DNA of 64,000 nucleotides from Zeaxanthinibacter sp. PT1 (GTDB lineage Bacteria; Bacteroidota; Bacteroidia; Flavobacteriales; Flavobacteriaceae): contig NZ_JAQPCN010000001.1 in NCBI RefSeq assembly GCF_028464225.1, positions 434,001-498,000 of the forward strand. Reading direction: 5' to 3'. Shown here one piece after another: positions 32,162 through 40,259 of the stretch (positions are counted from its first letter, which is position 1; the number at the start of each line of letters is the position of its first letter). The translations under genes and the position numbers were made by a program. The notes below the pieces were generated by a model. It saw only the letters and a program-made list of their open reading frames with translations. It was not told where the DNA came from and made no database searches.

Positions 32162-33973
32162 CTAGGCCGTGCCCGGGTTCTCTTGCAGCTTACGCTCCAG
32201 TTCTGCCTGGAATTCCTCCATCACAGGTTTCACTGTACTTTCCGGCAGATCGGCAATCTTGATATACATAAGCCCGTCTACCGCGTTATTAAATAAAGGA
32301 TCCACGTTGAAAGCAACCACTTTGGCGTTCTGCTTGATATATTTTTTGATCAGTACAGGTAACCTCAGCGCACTGGGTTCTATTTCTTCAATGATGCGAT
32401 CAAACTTATTGAGGTCTGCTTCGGTCTCGTCAAAGACAAATTCTTTATCCGCGTCTTTCAGCTTAACCTTGAATTCCTTTTTGGGCCTTACGTACTGAGC
32501 CACATAGGGGTCCCAATAGTTCGATTTCATGAACTCTATCATCAGTGACTTGGAAAAGTTGGAGAACTGGTTGCTGATAGAGACTCCCCCGATCAGGTAT
32601 TTATGATTGGGATATCGCAAAGTGGTGTGAACAATTCCTTTCCACAAAAGAAATAAAGGCATAGGCTTTTGCTGGTATTCTTTCACGATATAAGCCCTTC
32701 CCATTTCGATGGATTGGGACATCATTTTATAGAGTTCCGGTTCAAAGCGAAATAGGTCCTGCAGGTAGAACCCATCTATTCCGTATTTTTCAAAGATCTC
32801 TTCCCCCAGTCCCATCCGGTATGCCCCTACTATCTCCTGTGCATCGGCATCCCACAGGAAAAGGTGGTAATAAAATGAATCAAATCGATCCAGGTCTACC
32901 GCGTTATTGGTCCCCTCTCCTATAGCCCTGAAAGTTACTTCGCGCTGCCTTCCGATCTCCTGGACGATAAAAGGCATATCCTTCTCCTGTGCAAAGAAAA
33001 CTTCGTAATTCTTACTTTGCAGTAAGCGACAGTCTTTTTCACGTAATTTTTCGATCTCTCCGAGAATCACTTCTTTTCGAATGGCCGCTGCAATCTTCCT
33101 CGGTGGCTTTGGTATTTTAAGCGTAGTGGGCACTTTATCTATCAGGCGTTCCTTCTCGTAAGCATTAGAGAGGATATAGGTCTTTCTTCTCAGGAGTTCT
33201 GTGAATTCCTCCAGGTTTTCCTGTTCCTGCTGAACTTTGATCGATATCGGATGGCCGATGCGCACCTTGATGGAGCGGTTGCGTTGGGAGGTCAGTTCTG
33301 ATGGAAGTTTGGCGGTGCGGAAAACGTCATCAATCTTAGACAGGTAATAAAACAGGCGGCTGTTCCGGGCATGGAAATATATAGGCACTACCGGCACCTC
33401 GGCCTTACGGATCAGCTTAAGGGCCGATTCTTCCCAGGGCCTGTCCACGATCAGTTTACCATCCCTGTATGTAGACACTTCTCCTGCCGGGAAGATCCCT
33501 AGGGGATGCCCGTCCCTTAAGTGGGTTAAAGCACTCTTGAACCCTGCCACACTGCTTTTAGCTTCCTTATGATTCTCAAAAGGATTAACCGGCATGATAT
33601 AAGGAGCCAATGGCTCTACGCGGTGAAGCAAAAAATTGGCGATGATCTTGTAATCCTCACGATTCTGCAACATTAATTTCAGGAGCAGCACACCATCTAT
33701 CCCTCCGAGCGGATGGTTGCTTATGGTTATAAATGCACCGTCTTTGGGTAACCTTTTAAAGTCTTCCTCCGGGACTTCGAACTTAATTTGGTAGTGCTCA
33801 AGGATAGCATCCAGGAATTCCTGCCCCTGTAAATGCTTGTGCTTGTCGTAAAAGCTATTGATAGTAGCGATCTTGGTGACCTTCATCAATATCCAGCCCA
33901 TTAAGGTTCCGATGAACCCATAACGATCCAGGTTGATGGTTTTGGCTACTTCTTTTGCTGAGACTAAACCCAT
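32162..33973 (-). CDS. olsF: Bifunctional PlsC/GNAT acyltransferase, OlsF-like
   Basis: The 603-residue protein joins an N-terminal lysophospholipid acyltransferase domain (about residues 70-290; NHPLGGIDG as the HX4-5D block, then GIFPAGEVSTYRDG) to a C-terminal GNAT domain of the ornithine-lipid type (about 330-520; VGAYRMGLGEEIF, EMGRAYIVKEYQQKP). This is the O-acyltransferase plus N-acyltransferase fusion known as OlsF for ornithine lipids; in Bacteroidota related enzymes make glycine-type aminolipids. The amino acid head group cannot be read. The ATG at 33973 is preferred; a -7-like TATATTTA is about 24 nt upstream. Confidence 0.82.
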   Translation of the reverse strand: MGLVSAKEVAKTINLDRYGFIGTLMGWILMKVTKIATINSFYDKHKHLQGQEFLDAILEHYQIKFEVPEEDFKRLPKDGAFITISNHPLGGIDGVLLLKLMLQNREDYKIIANFLLHRVEPLAPYIMPVNPFENHKEAKSSVAGFKSALTHLRDGHPLGIFPAGEVSTYRDGKLIVDRPWEESALKLIRKAEVPVVPIYFHARNSRLFYYLSKIDDVFRTAKLPSELTSQRNRSIKVRIGHPISIKVQQEQENLEEFTELLRRKTYILSNAYEKERLIDKVPTTLKIPKPPRKIAAAIRKEVILGEIEKLREKDCRLLQSKNYEVFFAQEKDMPFIVQEIGRQREVTFRAIGEGTNNAVDLDRFDSFYYHLFLWDADAQEIVGAYRMGLGEEIFEKYGIDGFYLQDLFRFEPELYKMMSQSIEMGRAYIVKEYQQKPMPLFLLWKGIVHTTLRYPNHKYLIGGVSISNQFSNFSKSLMIEFMKSNYWDPYVAQYVRPKKEFKVKLKDADKEFVFDETEADLNKFDRIIEEIEPSALRLPVLIKKYIKQNAKVVAFNVDPLFNNAVDGLMYIKIADLPESTVKPVMEEFQAELERKLQENPGTA

Positions 33974-34058
33974 TGATTGCTGTTGCTGTTTCACCAGTAA
34001 ATATAGGAAAATCACTATAAGGGCTTTCCTAAGTCTGCCACTAATTAAGAATAGTTAG

Positions 34059-35309
34059 CTATTTGACCACTAATTGGATAGTTTCCCTTCCACGCTGCTC
34101 TAAGAGCACTTCTTTCCCATTCTGCAGCGAACTGATGGCTTCAGCATCAAAATGCCTTATGGTATAAAGCGATACCGCTTCATGGCAAGTGATCTTGAAT
34201 TTTCCCTGCAGCTGTTCCAGGAGTTCCGGAAGACGCCCAAATTTGTTATCGACACAGACCGAAAAGCTGATCGCGGAGTTCTGTATCAGGTCTACCTTCA
34301 TTTTGTGATCATGTAGCAATTTAAAGAGATCCCCAATACTATCTTCCACGATAAAGGAAAAATCCAGGGAAGATAATCGCATAAGAACCTGGTCTTTTTT
34401 CACGATAAAACAAGGGACTTCGGGTTCAATGCCTTCACCTTTCCCTACCATGGTTCCCGGATCTGTAGGATTCAGAAACGATTTTACATGCAGCGGGATT
34501 TCCTTACGCTGTAAGGGTTGTAGTGTTTTAGGGTGAATCACAGAAGCTCCGTAAAACGCCAATTCTATGGCCTCCCGGTAAGAGATCCGGTTTAATAAAC
34601 TGGCCTTTTCAAAATACCTTGGATCTGCATTCAGTACCCCCGGAACATCCTTCCATATGGTGACCGAGGTGGCATTAAGGCAGAAAGCGAGTATGGCCGC
34701 AGTATAGTCCGATCCTTCCCTTCCCAGGGTGGTCGTAAAATTATTATCATCACTGCCCAGGAAGCCTTGGGTAATATACAGCTTCCCTTTCTCTATACGA
34801 TCATTGACCCTTTGTTGGGTTTTGTCCCACTGAACATTGACGTCCCTGTAATTAGAATCGGTCTTTATGTAATCACGCACATCGATCCAGGAATTGGTTA
34901 TGCCCGATTCGTTCAGAAAGGCACTGACGATGGTAGAGGATATCAATTCTCCGTATCCCACGACCTGGTCATATACAAAATTGTACTTGGGCGATTTATT
35001 CCACATTAAAAAACCCTGTATCTCATCAAACAGCGCTTTTACCTCCTTGTAGATCCTATGGTTCATCGTCGGGAAAAGATCGTTGATGATCTCCTGGTGA
35101 TAATTATGAACCTCAGCCAGTTCGGCCGCAACAGAATCCTTATCCTGGAAATAGGCATCGACTACCCTTTCCATGGCATTGGTTGTTTTCCCCATAGCGG
35201 AAATCACCAGGAAAATATTCTCATGCCCGGTAGTTTCCAAGACCTTCAGTAGGTTGCGAACACCATTGGCGTCTTTTACTGACGCACCACCAAATTTAAA
35301 AACCCTCAT
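34059..35309 (-). CDS. lysC: Aspartate kinase (monofunctional)
   Basis: The 416-residue enzyme phosphorylates aspartate for Lys, Thr and Met synthesis. Visible: MRVFKFGGASVKDANGV, the ISAMGKTTNAMERV block, TTLGREGSDYTAAILA and KDVPGVLNADPRYF. The last 110 residues carry two ACT-like regions (SSLDFSFIVEDSIGDLFKLL), suggesting feedback control. No homoserine dehydrogenase domain is fused. Its start codon overlaps the stop of the GNAT gene upstream (ATGA), so the two are translationally coupled. Confidence 0.95.
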   Translation of the reverse strand: MRVFKFGGASVKDANGVRNLLKVLETTGHENIFLVISAMGKTTNAMERVVDAYFQDKDSVAAELAEVHNYHQEIINDLFPTMNHRIYKEVKALFDEIQGFLMWNKSPKYNFVYDQVVGYGELISSTIVSAFLNESGITNSWIDVRDYIKTDSNYRDVNVQWDKTQQRVNDRIEKGKLYITQGFLGSDDNNFTTTLGREGSDYTAAILAFCLNATSVTIWKDVPGVLNADPRYFEKASLLNRISYREAIELAFYGASVIHPKTLQPLQRKEIPLHVKSFLNPTDPGTMVGKGEGIEPEVPCFIVKKDQVLMRLSSLDFSFIVEDSIGDLFKLLHDHKMKVDLIQNSAISFSVCVDNKFGRLPELLEQLQGKFKITCHEAVSLYTIRHFDAEAISSLQNGKEVLLEQRGRETIQLVVK

Positions 35310-35785
35310 ATTCTGTCAATGTAATTTTTAATCCCTTCTTCATCCAACTGTACCACGTCCCAATCGCGCATTACCCGAGCCCCTTTACTTTCATAAAAAT
35401 CAATTGCCGGATCATTCCAATCCAGGACTTCCCAGCTAATTCGTTTTACGCCCATGGAATGCCCGTAGTTGACAACTGCATTCAGGAGAGCCGTTCCGGC
35501 ACCACCACCTCGTTCTGCTTCCGTAATAATCAGGTCCTCCAGGTGCAACACCTCCCCTTTCCAGGTCGAATACCGGGGATAGACCAAAGCCATTCCAATA
35601 ATATCAGACCCTCTTTCGGCTACAAAACAGTGAAATTTTGGATGATTCCCAAAACCATCCTCCTGCATCTGCGCTACACTGACCTCCACGGCCTCCGGTT
35701 CTTTCTCATATTCAGCCAGTTCCTGCACAAGGCCGAGGATAGCAGGAATGTCTGATCGATTTGCTTCGCGTATAGTGTACTTCAT
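35306..35785 (-). CDS. GNAT N-acetyltransferase (SSAT-like)
   Basis: The 159-residue protein begins MKYTIREANRSDIPAILGLV and contains YEKEPEAVEV, FHCFVAERGSDIIGMALVY, LEDLIITEAERGGGAGTALL and VLDWNDPAIDFYESKGA. This is the pattern of the spermidine/spermine or thialysine N-acetyltransferase branch. The substrate is uncertain; the coupling to aspartate kinase could hint at a lysine-like amine. The ATG at 35785 has a perfect -7 element 19 nt upstream, which is why a start five codons earlier is rejected. Confidence 0.88.
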   Translation of the reverse strand: MKYTIREANRSDIPAILGLVQELAEYEKEPEAVEVSVAQMQEDGFGNHPKFHCFVAERGSDIIGMALVYPRYSTWKGEVLHLEDLIITEAERGGGAGTALLNAVVNYGHSMGVKRISWEVLDWNDPAIDFYESKGARVMRDWDVVQLDEEGIKNYIDRI

Positions 35786-35804
35786 AATTGTTACAAACAT
35801 AACA

Positions 35805-35812
35805 CAAAGTTA
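35805..35812 (-). promoter_or_regulatory. -7 element of the GNAT-lysC operon
   Basis: Reads TAACTTTG on the minus strand, a perfect TAnnTTTG, ending 19 nt before the GNAT ATG. Confidence 0.65.
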
Positions 35813-35895
35813 TATTCTGAAAAAAACTTAATCCGACGAAAACGATATAGTTTCACAAAATACCCGATATTTGTGCCCAAAATAAACAAGCCTGC

Positions 35896-36903
35896 ATGGA
35901 AAAGAAGAACAAAACTCTTGGTGAATTTATTATTGAACACCAGGCACAGTTCCAGTACTCTTCCGGAGAACTCTCCAAACTTATTAACGCCATACGACTG
36001 GCAGCAAAGGTCGTCAACCACGAAGTAAATAAAGCCGGACTTATAGATATCCTGGGTGCTGTGGGCGATACCAATGTCCAGGGAGAAGAACAGCAAAAGC
36101 TTGATGTGATGGCGAACAATAAGTTTATCCAGACCCTGAAAAACCGTGAGATCGTCTGCGGGATTGCCTCTGAAGAAGAAGATGATTTTATTCAGGTGAA
36201 TAGCAACAACCAGCAGAACCAGAATAAGTATGTGGTCCTGATTGACCCACTTGATGGTTCTTCGAACATCGATGTGAATGTATCCGTAGGAACCATATTT
36301 TCTATCTATCGACGTGTTACCCCAATCGGCAGCCCGGTAACAATGGAGGATTTCCTGCAGCCCGGCGTTAACCAGGTCGCTGCCGGCTATATTATTTACG
36401 GGACCTCTACCATGTTGGTCTATACTACGGGTTATGGTGTGAATGGCTTTACACTGAACCCGGCTATAGGAACTTTCTACCTATCACACCCGGATATGAA
36501 ATACCCGGAGACGGGAAATATATATTCTATAAACGAAGGGAATTATTCCCATTTCCCTCAAGGGGTTAAGGATTACATCAAATATTGCCAGAAGGAAGAG
36601 GGCGATCGCCCTTACACTTCGCGCTACATAGGATCCCTGGTATCCGATTTCCACAGGAACATGATCAAAGGAGGAATTTATATGTACCCCAAAAGCAGTG
36701 TAGCCTCTAACGGCAAACTGCGATTGCTGTACGAGTGCAACCCAATGGCCTACCTGGCCGAACAGGCAGGGGGTAAAGCCAGTGATGGTTATAAAAGGAT
36801 ACTGGAAATTCAGCCCAAAGAATTACATGAAAGAGTACCTTTTTTCTGTGGAAGCAGGAAAATGGTAGAGAAAGCCGAAGAATTCATGGCAGCTCACACC
36901 TGA
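35896..36903 (+). CDS. fbp: Fructose-1,6-bisphosphatase, class I
   Basis: The 335-residue enzyme hydrolyses fructose 1,6-bisphosphate in gluconeogenesis. The metal site [21 protein letters not shown] (about residues 115-135), the upstream [10 protein letters not shown] (acidic ligands) and the substrate loop [26 protein letters not shown] are all present. Length is standard for the Mg2+-dependent class I type. It is divergent from the GNAT-lysC operon, with 110 bp between. A GATATTTG sequence about 20 nt before the ATG may serve as its -7 element. Confidence 0.97.
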   Translation: MEKKNKTLGEFIIEHQAQFQYSSGELSKLINAIRLAAKVVNHEVNKAGLIDILGAVGDTNVQGEEQQKLDVMANNKFIQTLKNREIVCGIASEEEDDFIQVNSNNQQNQNKYVVLIDPLDGSSNIDVNVSVGTIFSIYRRVTPIGSPVTMEDFLQPGVNQVAAGYIIYGTSTMLVYTTGYGVNGFTLNPAIGTFYLSHPDMKYPETGNIYSINEGNYSHFPQGVKDYIKYCQKEEGDRPYTSRYIGSLVSDFHRNMIKGGIYMYPKSSVASNGKLRLLYECNPMAYLAEQAGGKASDGYKRILEIQPKELHERVPFFCGSRKMVEKAEEFMAAHT

Positions 36904-36932
36904 TTACCCTGTAAAATTTAAAGGACTAAGCC

Positions 36933-37364
36933 TTAGTGGTTCATAAATCTGATCTCCTGAGTAAAGGTATCCAGGTCTACCCCGGCCTGCACCAGTTTTA
37001 GTGCCTTATCAACTACATAACCTACATTAGCGGGTGTAAAACCAAGTCCTACACCAAGGCGTTTCAGCATGCCGGTCTGTTTATCTCCCAAATTGTGATC
37101 TGCATAAACCATCCTGGCCAAATCATAGAGTCTTTCCAATCGCTCATCATAGCTGTTGGGTGGGTTTATGGGATGGGAAGCGTAATCTTCAAGAATTTTA
37201 TTGTACTCATCCTCAGAGATATGAAGATTCGCAGCAAGCCGGTCGAGAAACATCTTTTCCTCCCCGGATATAATTCCATCACTCATGGCAACTCTAACGA
37301 TCGCGGCAAAATGATCCTGGTTACGTTTTCTGAAACCACTGTCAAACAAATCTAAAAAACCCAT
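36933..37364 (-). CDS. TerB-family protein
   Basis: The 143-residue protein is all-helical with the TerB/DjlA-type pattern: FAAIVRVAMSDGIISGEEKMFLDRLAANLHI, then YDLARMVYADHNLGDKQTGMLKRL. Asp and Glu at the ends of helices (DGIISGEE, DHNLGDKQ) form the putative metal site. Tellurite-resistance annotation is by family name only; stand-alone TerB proteins in Bacteroidota have no defined role. A TATATTTA element is about 20 nt upstream of the ATG. It converges with fbp. Confidence 0.88.
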   Translation of the reverse strand: MGFLDLFDSGFRKRNQDHFAAIVRVAMSDGIISGEEKMFLDRLAANLHISEDEYNKILEDYASHPINPPNSYDERLERLYDLARMVYADHNLGDKQTGMLKRLGVGLGFTPANVGYVVDKALKLVQAGVDLDTFTQEIRFMNH

Positions 37365-37564
37365 ATGTACCGTGTTTTAACGAGGTAAATATAATTTTTT
37401 TACCAGTCTTGCCGGCCAATTTCATTGAATAAATTAGTCAACGGTAAACCGTCAAGAATTTCTTAGCGTGCACATTTGCCTGCTTCAGTTTAAAGAGATG
37501 TAACACACACCCCGTTTGCGGCATATCCCTGGAATAGAGAATTATTGCTTATTTTCATGATGCT

Positions 37565-38614
37565 ATGAAAAACCCTCTTTTAGAATTTACAGATACCGGG
37601 ATTTATTGCTCCCGGGCCGATATATATCTGGATCCATGGAAACCGGTGAAGCGTGCAATCATCACCCATGGACATGCAGATCACAGCAGGTATGGACATG
37701 GGGCGTATATCACCCATCATAAAAATGTCCCCATCATCCGCCATCGACTCGGAGATATTTCCGTGACCGGTGTGGAATGGGGAGAGTCCTTTTCCCGGAA
37801 CGGGGTACAATTCAGCCTGCACCCTGCAGGTCACATCATAGGTTCATCACAGGTCAGGGTTACTTACAAGGATGAAATATGGGTTTTTTCGGGCGATTAT
37901 AAGACCGAGGATGATGGCCTGTCAACTCCATACGAGAATATTCCCTGCCATACCTTTATTACCGAATGCACCTTTGGACTACCTGCTTTTAAATGGCTTC
38001 CCCAGGAGGAAGTTTTTAAAGATATTAACCATTGGTGGTCACAGAATAAGTCTGAAGGTAAAACATCCATACTATTCGGATACAGCCTCGGGAAAGCACA
38101 ACGATTACTGAAACACCTGGATACCGGTCTGGGCACCATTTATACCCATGGCGCCATTGAGAATATGAATGAAGTGATCCGTGAGATAACCCACCTCCCC
38201 CCTACGAAACGTATTACCCGGGATACCACGAAACAAGAACTTTCCGGCAACCTGGTGTTAGCTCCACCTAGCGCACATGGCAGTCCCTGGATCCGGAAAA
38301 TGGTACCCTATGTAACCGCCACGGCAAGTGGATGGATGGCCTTCCGCGGAGCCAGGAGACGCAGGGCTGTAGACCGGGGATTTGTACTCAGCGACCATTG
38401 TGATTGGCAGGGCTTATTAAGTAGCATAAATGCCAGTGGAGCCGAAAAGGTGATCTGTACACACGGTTACTCCGAGATCTTTTCACGGTACTTGAGTGAA
38501 CAGGGATTTGACGCGAGGACGGCCGAGACACAGTATGAAGGAGAACTGGCAGAAATGGGAAACAGCAGTACAGAAGAAGACAAGGAAACCCTCGCAGCAG
38601 GCGATCAAAATTGA
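37565..38614 (+). CDS. Ligase-associated DNA exonuclease (MBL/beta-CASP-like fold)
   Basis: The 349-residue protein has the metallo-beta-lactamase metal motif ITHGHADHSRYG (residues about 37-48), HPAGHIIGSSQVRV, FSGDYKTEDDGL and the late ligand block LSDHCDWQGLL. This is the CPSF/SNM1-like exonuclease family found with an ATP-dependent DNA ligase (ligase-associated exonuclease). It probably trims DNA ends before ligation, in the cytoplasm, with divalent metal. First of four genes of the ligase-associated repair cluster; the ligase ATG lies 28 bp after its stop. Confidence 0.93.
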   Translation: MKNPLLEFTDTGIYCSRADIYLDPWKPVKRAIITHGHADHSRYGHGAYITHHKNVPIIRHRLGDISVTGVEWGESFSRNGVQFSLHPAGHIIGSSQVRVTYKDEIWVFSGDYKTEDDGLSTPYENIPCHTFITECTFGLPAFKWLPQEEVFKDINHWWSQNKSEGKTSILFGYSLGKAQRLLKHLDTGLGTIYTHGAIENMNEVIREITHLPPTKRITRDTTKQELSGNLVLAPPSAHGSPWIRKMVPYVTATASGWMAFRGARRRRAVDRGFVLSDHCDWQGLLSSINASGAEKVICTHGYSEIFSRYLSEQGFDARTAETQYEGELAEMGNSSTEEDKETLAAGDQN

Positions 38615-38642
38615 TTGCATTTATATTAACAGCTATTACCGG

Positions 38643-40259
38643 ATGAAAGAATTTGCCGCACTTATTAAAGCATTGGACAGCACTAATAAAACCACACTCA
38701 AAGTAAGTGCACTGGCAGAATATTTCAATGCGGCGACAGATCCGGATAAGGTATGGGCCATCGCAATTCTTTCGCATAGGCGGCCTCCAAGGCCTGTTAA
38801 TACCACTTTACTCCGGGAGTGGGCTTCAGAATTAGCGGATATCCCGTTGTGGCTCTTCGAAGAAAGTTATCATATCGTAGGTGATCTTGCAGAGACCATT
38901 GCCTTGGTAGCACCTCCCGGCAAAGACACTGTGGATAAACCCCTGCATGAATACCTCCGGGACATGATCTGGCTGAAAGCACGTACGGAAGAAGAAAAAA
39001 AAGAATACCTGCTTACTCACTGGACCCAGATGGACTACTACCAGCGTTTTGTGTTTACCAAACTCATAACCGGTGGTTTCAGAATTGGTGTCAGTCAGAA
39101 ATTAATGACACGGGCACTGTCCCAATCAACCGGCATAGAGGAAGATCTGCTGGCCTATAAATTAATGGGCAACTGGGATCCAGCAGAGATCAGTTTCCGG
39201 GAATTGATCCTGGAAGAAAAAGAAGGGGACCGCTTATCAAGACCATATCCTTTTTACCTGGCCTACGCATTGGAAGATGAAATTTCTACGTTGGGAGATA
39301 TACAGGAATGGTCTGCTGAATATAAGTGGGACGGAATCCGATCACAAGTCATCATCAGGGAGGAGCAATTATTTACCTGGACCAGGGGTGAGGAATTGGT
39401 GACCGACCGCTACCCTGAATTTGAACAATTCATAGGTCTCATTCCGGATGGGACGGTATTTGACGGGGAAATACTGGCCTATGATAATGGGGAAATCGGC
39501 GATTTTAACCTTTTACAGACCAGGATAGGAAGGAAAAACATTACCGCTGCCTTATTGAAAAAAGTGCCGGTAATCCTCAAAGTATATGACTTGCTGGAAT
39601 GGCGGGGAGAGGATATCCGGAGATTACCTTTCTCTGAAAGGCGGAATCTTATGGAGAATCTATTGAAGAGCCCGGAAATTGTCGAGGCCAGGGAAAACGG
39701 ATTGCCCTTACAATTATCAGAAACACTGCCTCTGGATTCCTGGGAAGCTGTTGCAGAAGCCAGGAAGCATTCTCGTGAGATGAAAAGTGAAGGCCTGATG
39801 CTAAAACACAAGCATTCGCCTTACCTCGTAGGCCGTAAAAAAGGAGACTGGTGGAAATGGAAGGTAGACCCATTAACTGTTGATGCAGTACTCACCTATG
39901 CTATGCGAGGCCACGGCAGGCGCAGCAATCTTTTTACCGACTATACGTTTGCCCTCTGGGACGAGAATGAGGAAGGCGAACGCGAACTGGTAACTTTCGC
40001 CAAAGCTTATTCCGGTCTGACCGACGCTGAATTCCGCAAGGTGGATGCCTGGATCAAGAGAAATACCTTAGAGCGTTTTGGACCCGTGCGCAGTGTGACC
40101 CCTCATCACGTATTCGAGATCGCATTTGAAGGTATCGCCAGGTCATCACGGCATAAAAGCGGCGTTGCCACGCGTTTCCCACGGATCTTCAGGTGGCGAA
40201 AAGATAAAAAGATAGAAGAGGCTAATACGCTGGATGATCTTAAAAACCTTATTCCCTGA
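38643..40259 (+). CDS. ATP-dependent DNA ligase (ligase-associated repair cluster)
   Basis: The 538-residue ligase begins MKEFAALIKALDSTNKTTLK. An N-terminal helical DNA-binding domain (about 1-200) is followed by the adenylation domain with motif I EYKWDGIRSQVI (nucleotidyl Lys, about residue 228), motif III DGEILAYD, motif IV SEGLMLKHKHSPY and motif V WWKWKVDP. An OB domain completes it. This seals 3'-OH/5'-P nicks using ATP and is distinct from the replicative NAD+-dependent LigA. The ATG at 38643 is chosen because the earlier frame start lies within the exonuclease gene. The stop overlaps the helicase ATG. Confidence 0.95.
   Translation: MKEFAALIKALDSTNKTTLKVSALAEYFNAATDPDKVWAIAILSHRRPPRPVNTTLLREWASELADIPLWLFEESYHIVGDLAETIALVAPPGKDTVDKPLHEYLRDMIWLKARTEEEKKEYLLTHWTQMDYYQRFVFTKLITGGFRIGVSQKLMTRALSQSTGIEEDLLAYKLMGNWDPAEISFRELILEEKEGDRLSRPYPFYLAYALEDEISTLGDIQEWSAEYKWDGIRSQVIIREEQLFTWTRGEELVTDRYPEFEQFIGLIPDGTVFDGEILAYDNGEIGDFNLLQTRIGRKNITAALLKKVPVILKVYDLLEWRGEDIRRLPFSERRNLMENLLKSPEIVEARENGLPLQLSETLPLDSWEAVAEARKHSREMKSEGLMLKHKHSPYLVGRKKGDWWKWKVDPLTVDAVLTYAMRGHGRRSNLFTDYTFALWDENEEGERELVTFAKAYSGLTDAEFRKVDAWIKRNTLERFGPVRSVTPHHVFEIAFEGIARSSRHKSGVATRFPRIFRWRKDKKIEEANTLDDLKNLIP

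Noticed and set aside
38496-38642. Upstream extension of the DNA ligase frame
   Set aside because: It runs through the end of the exonuclease gene and adds residues without family pattern; ATG 38643 is better.
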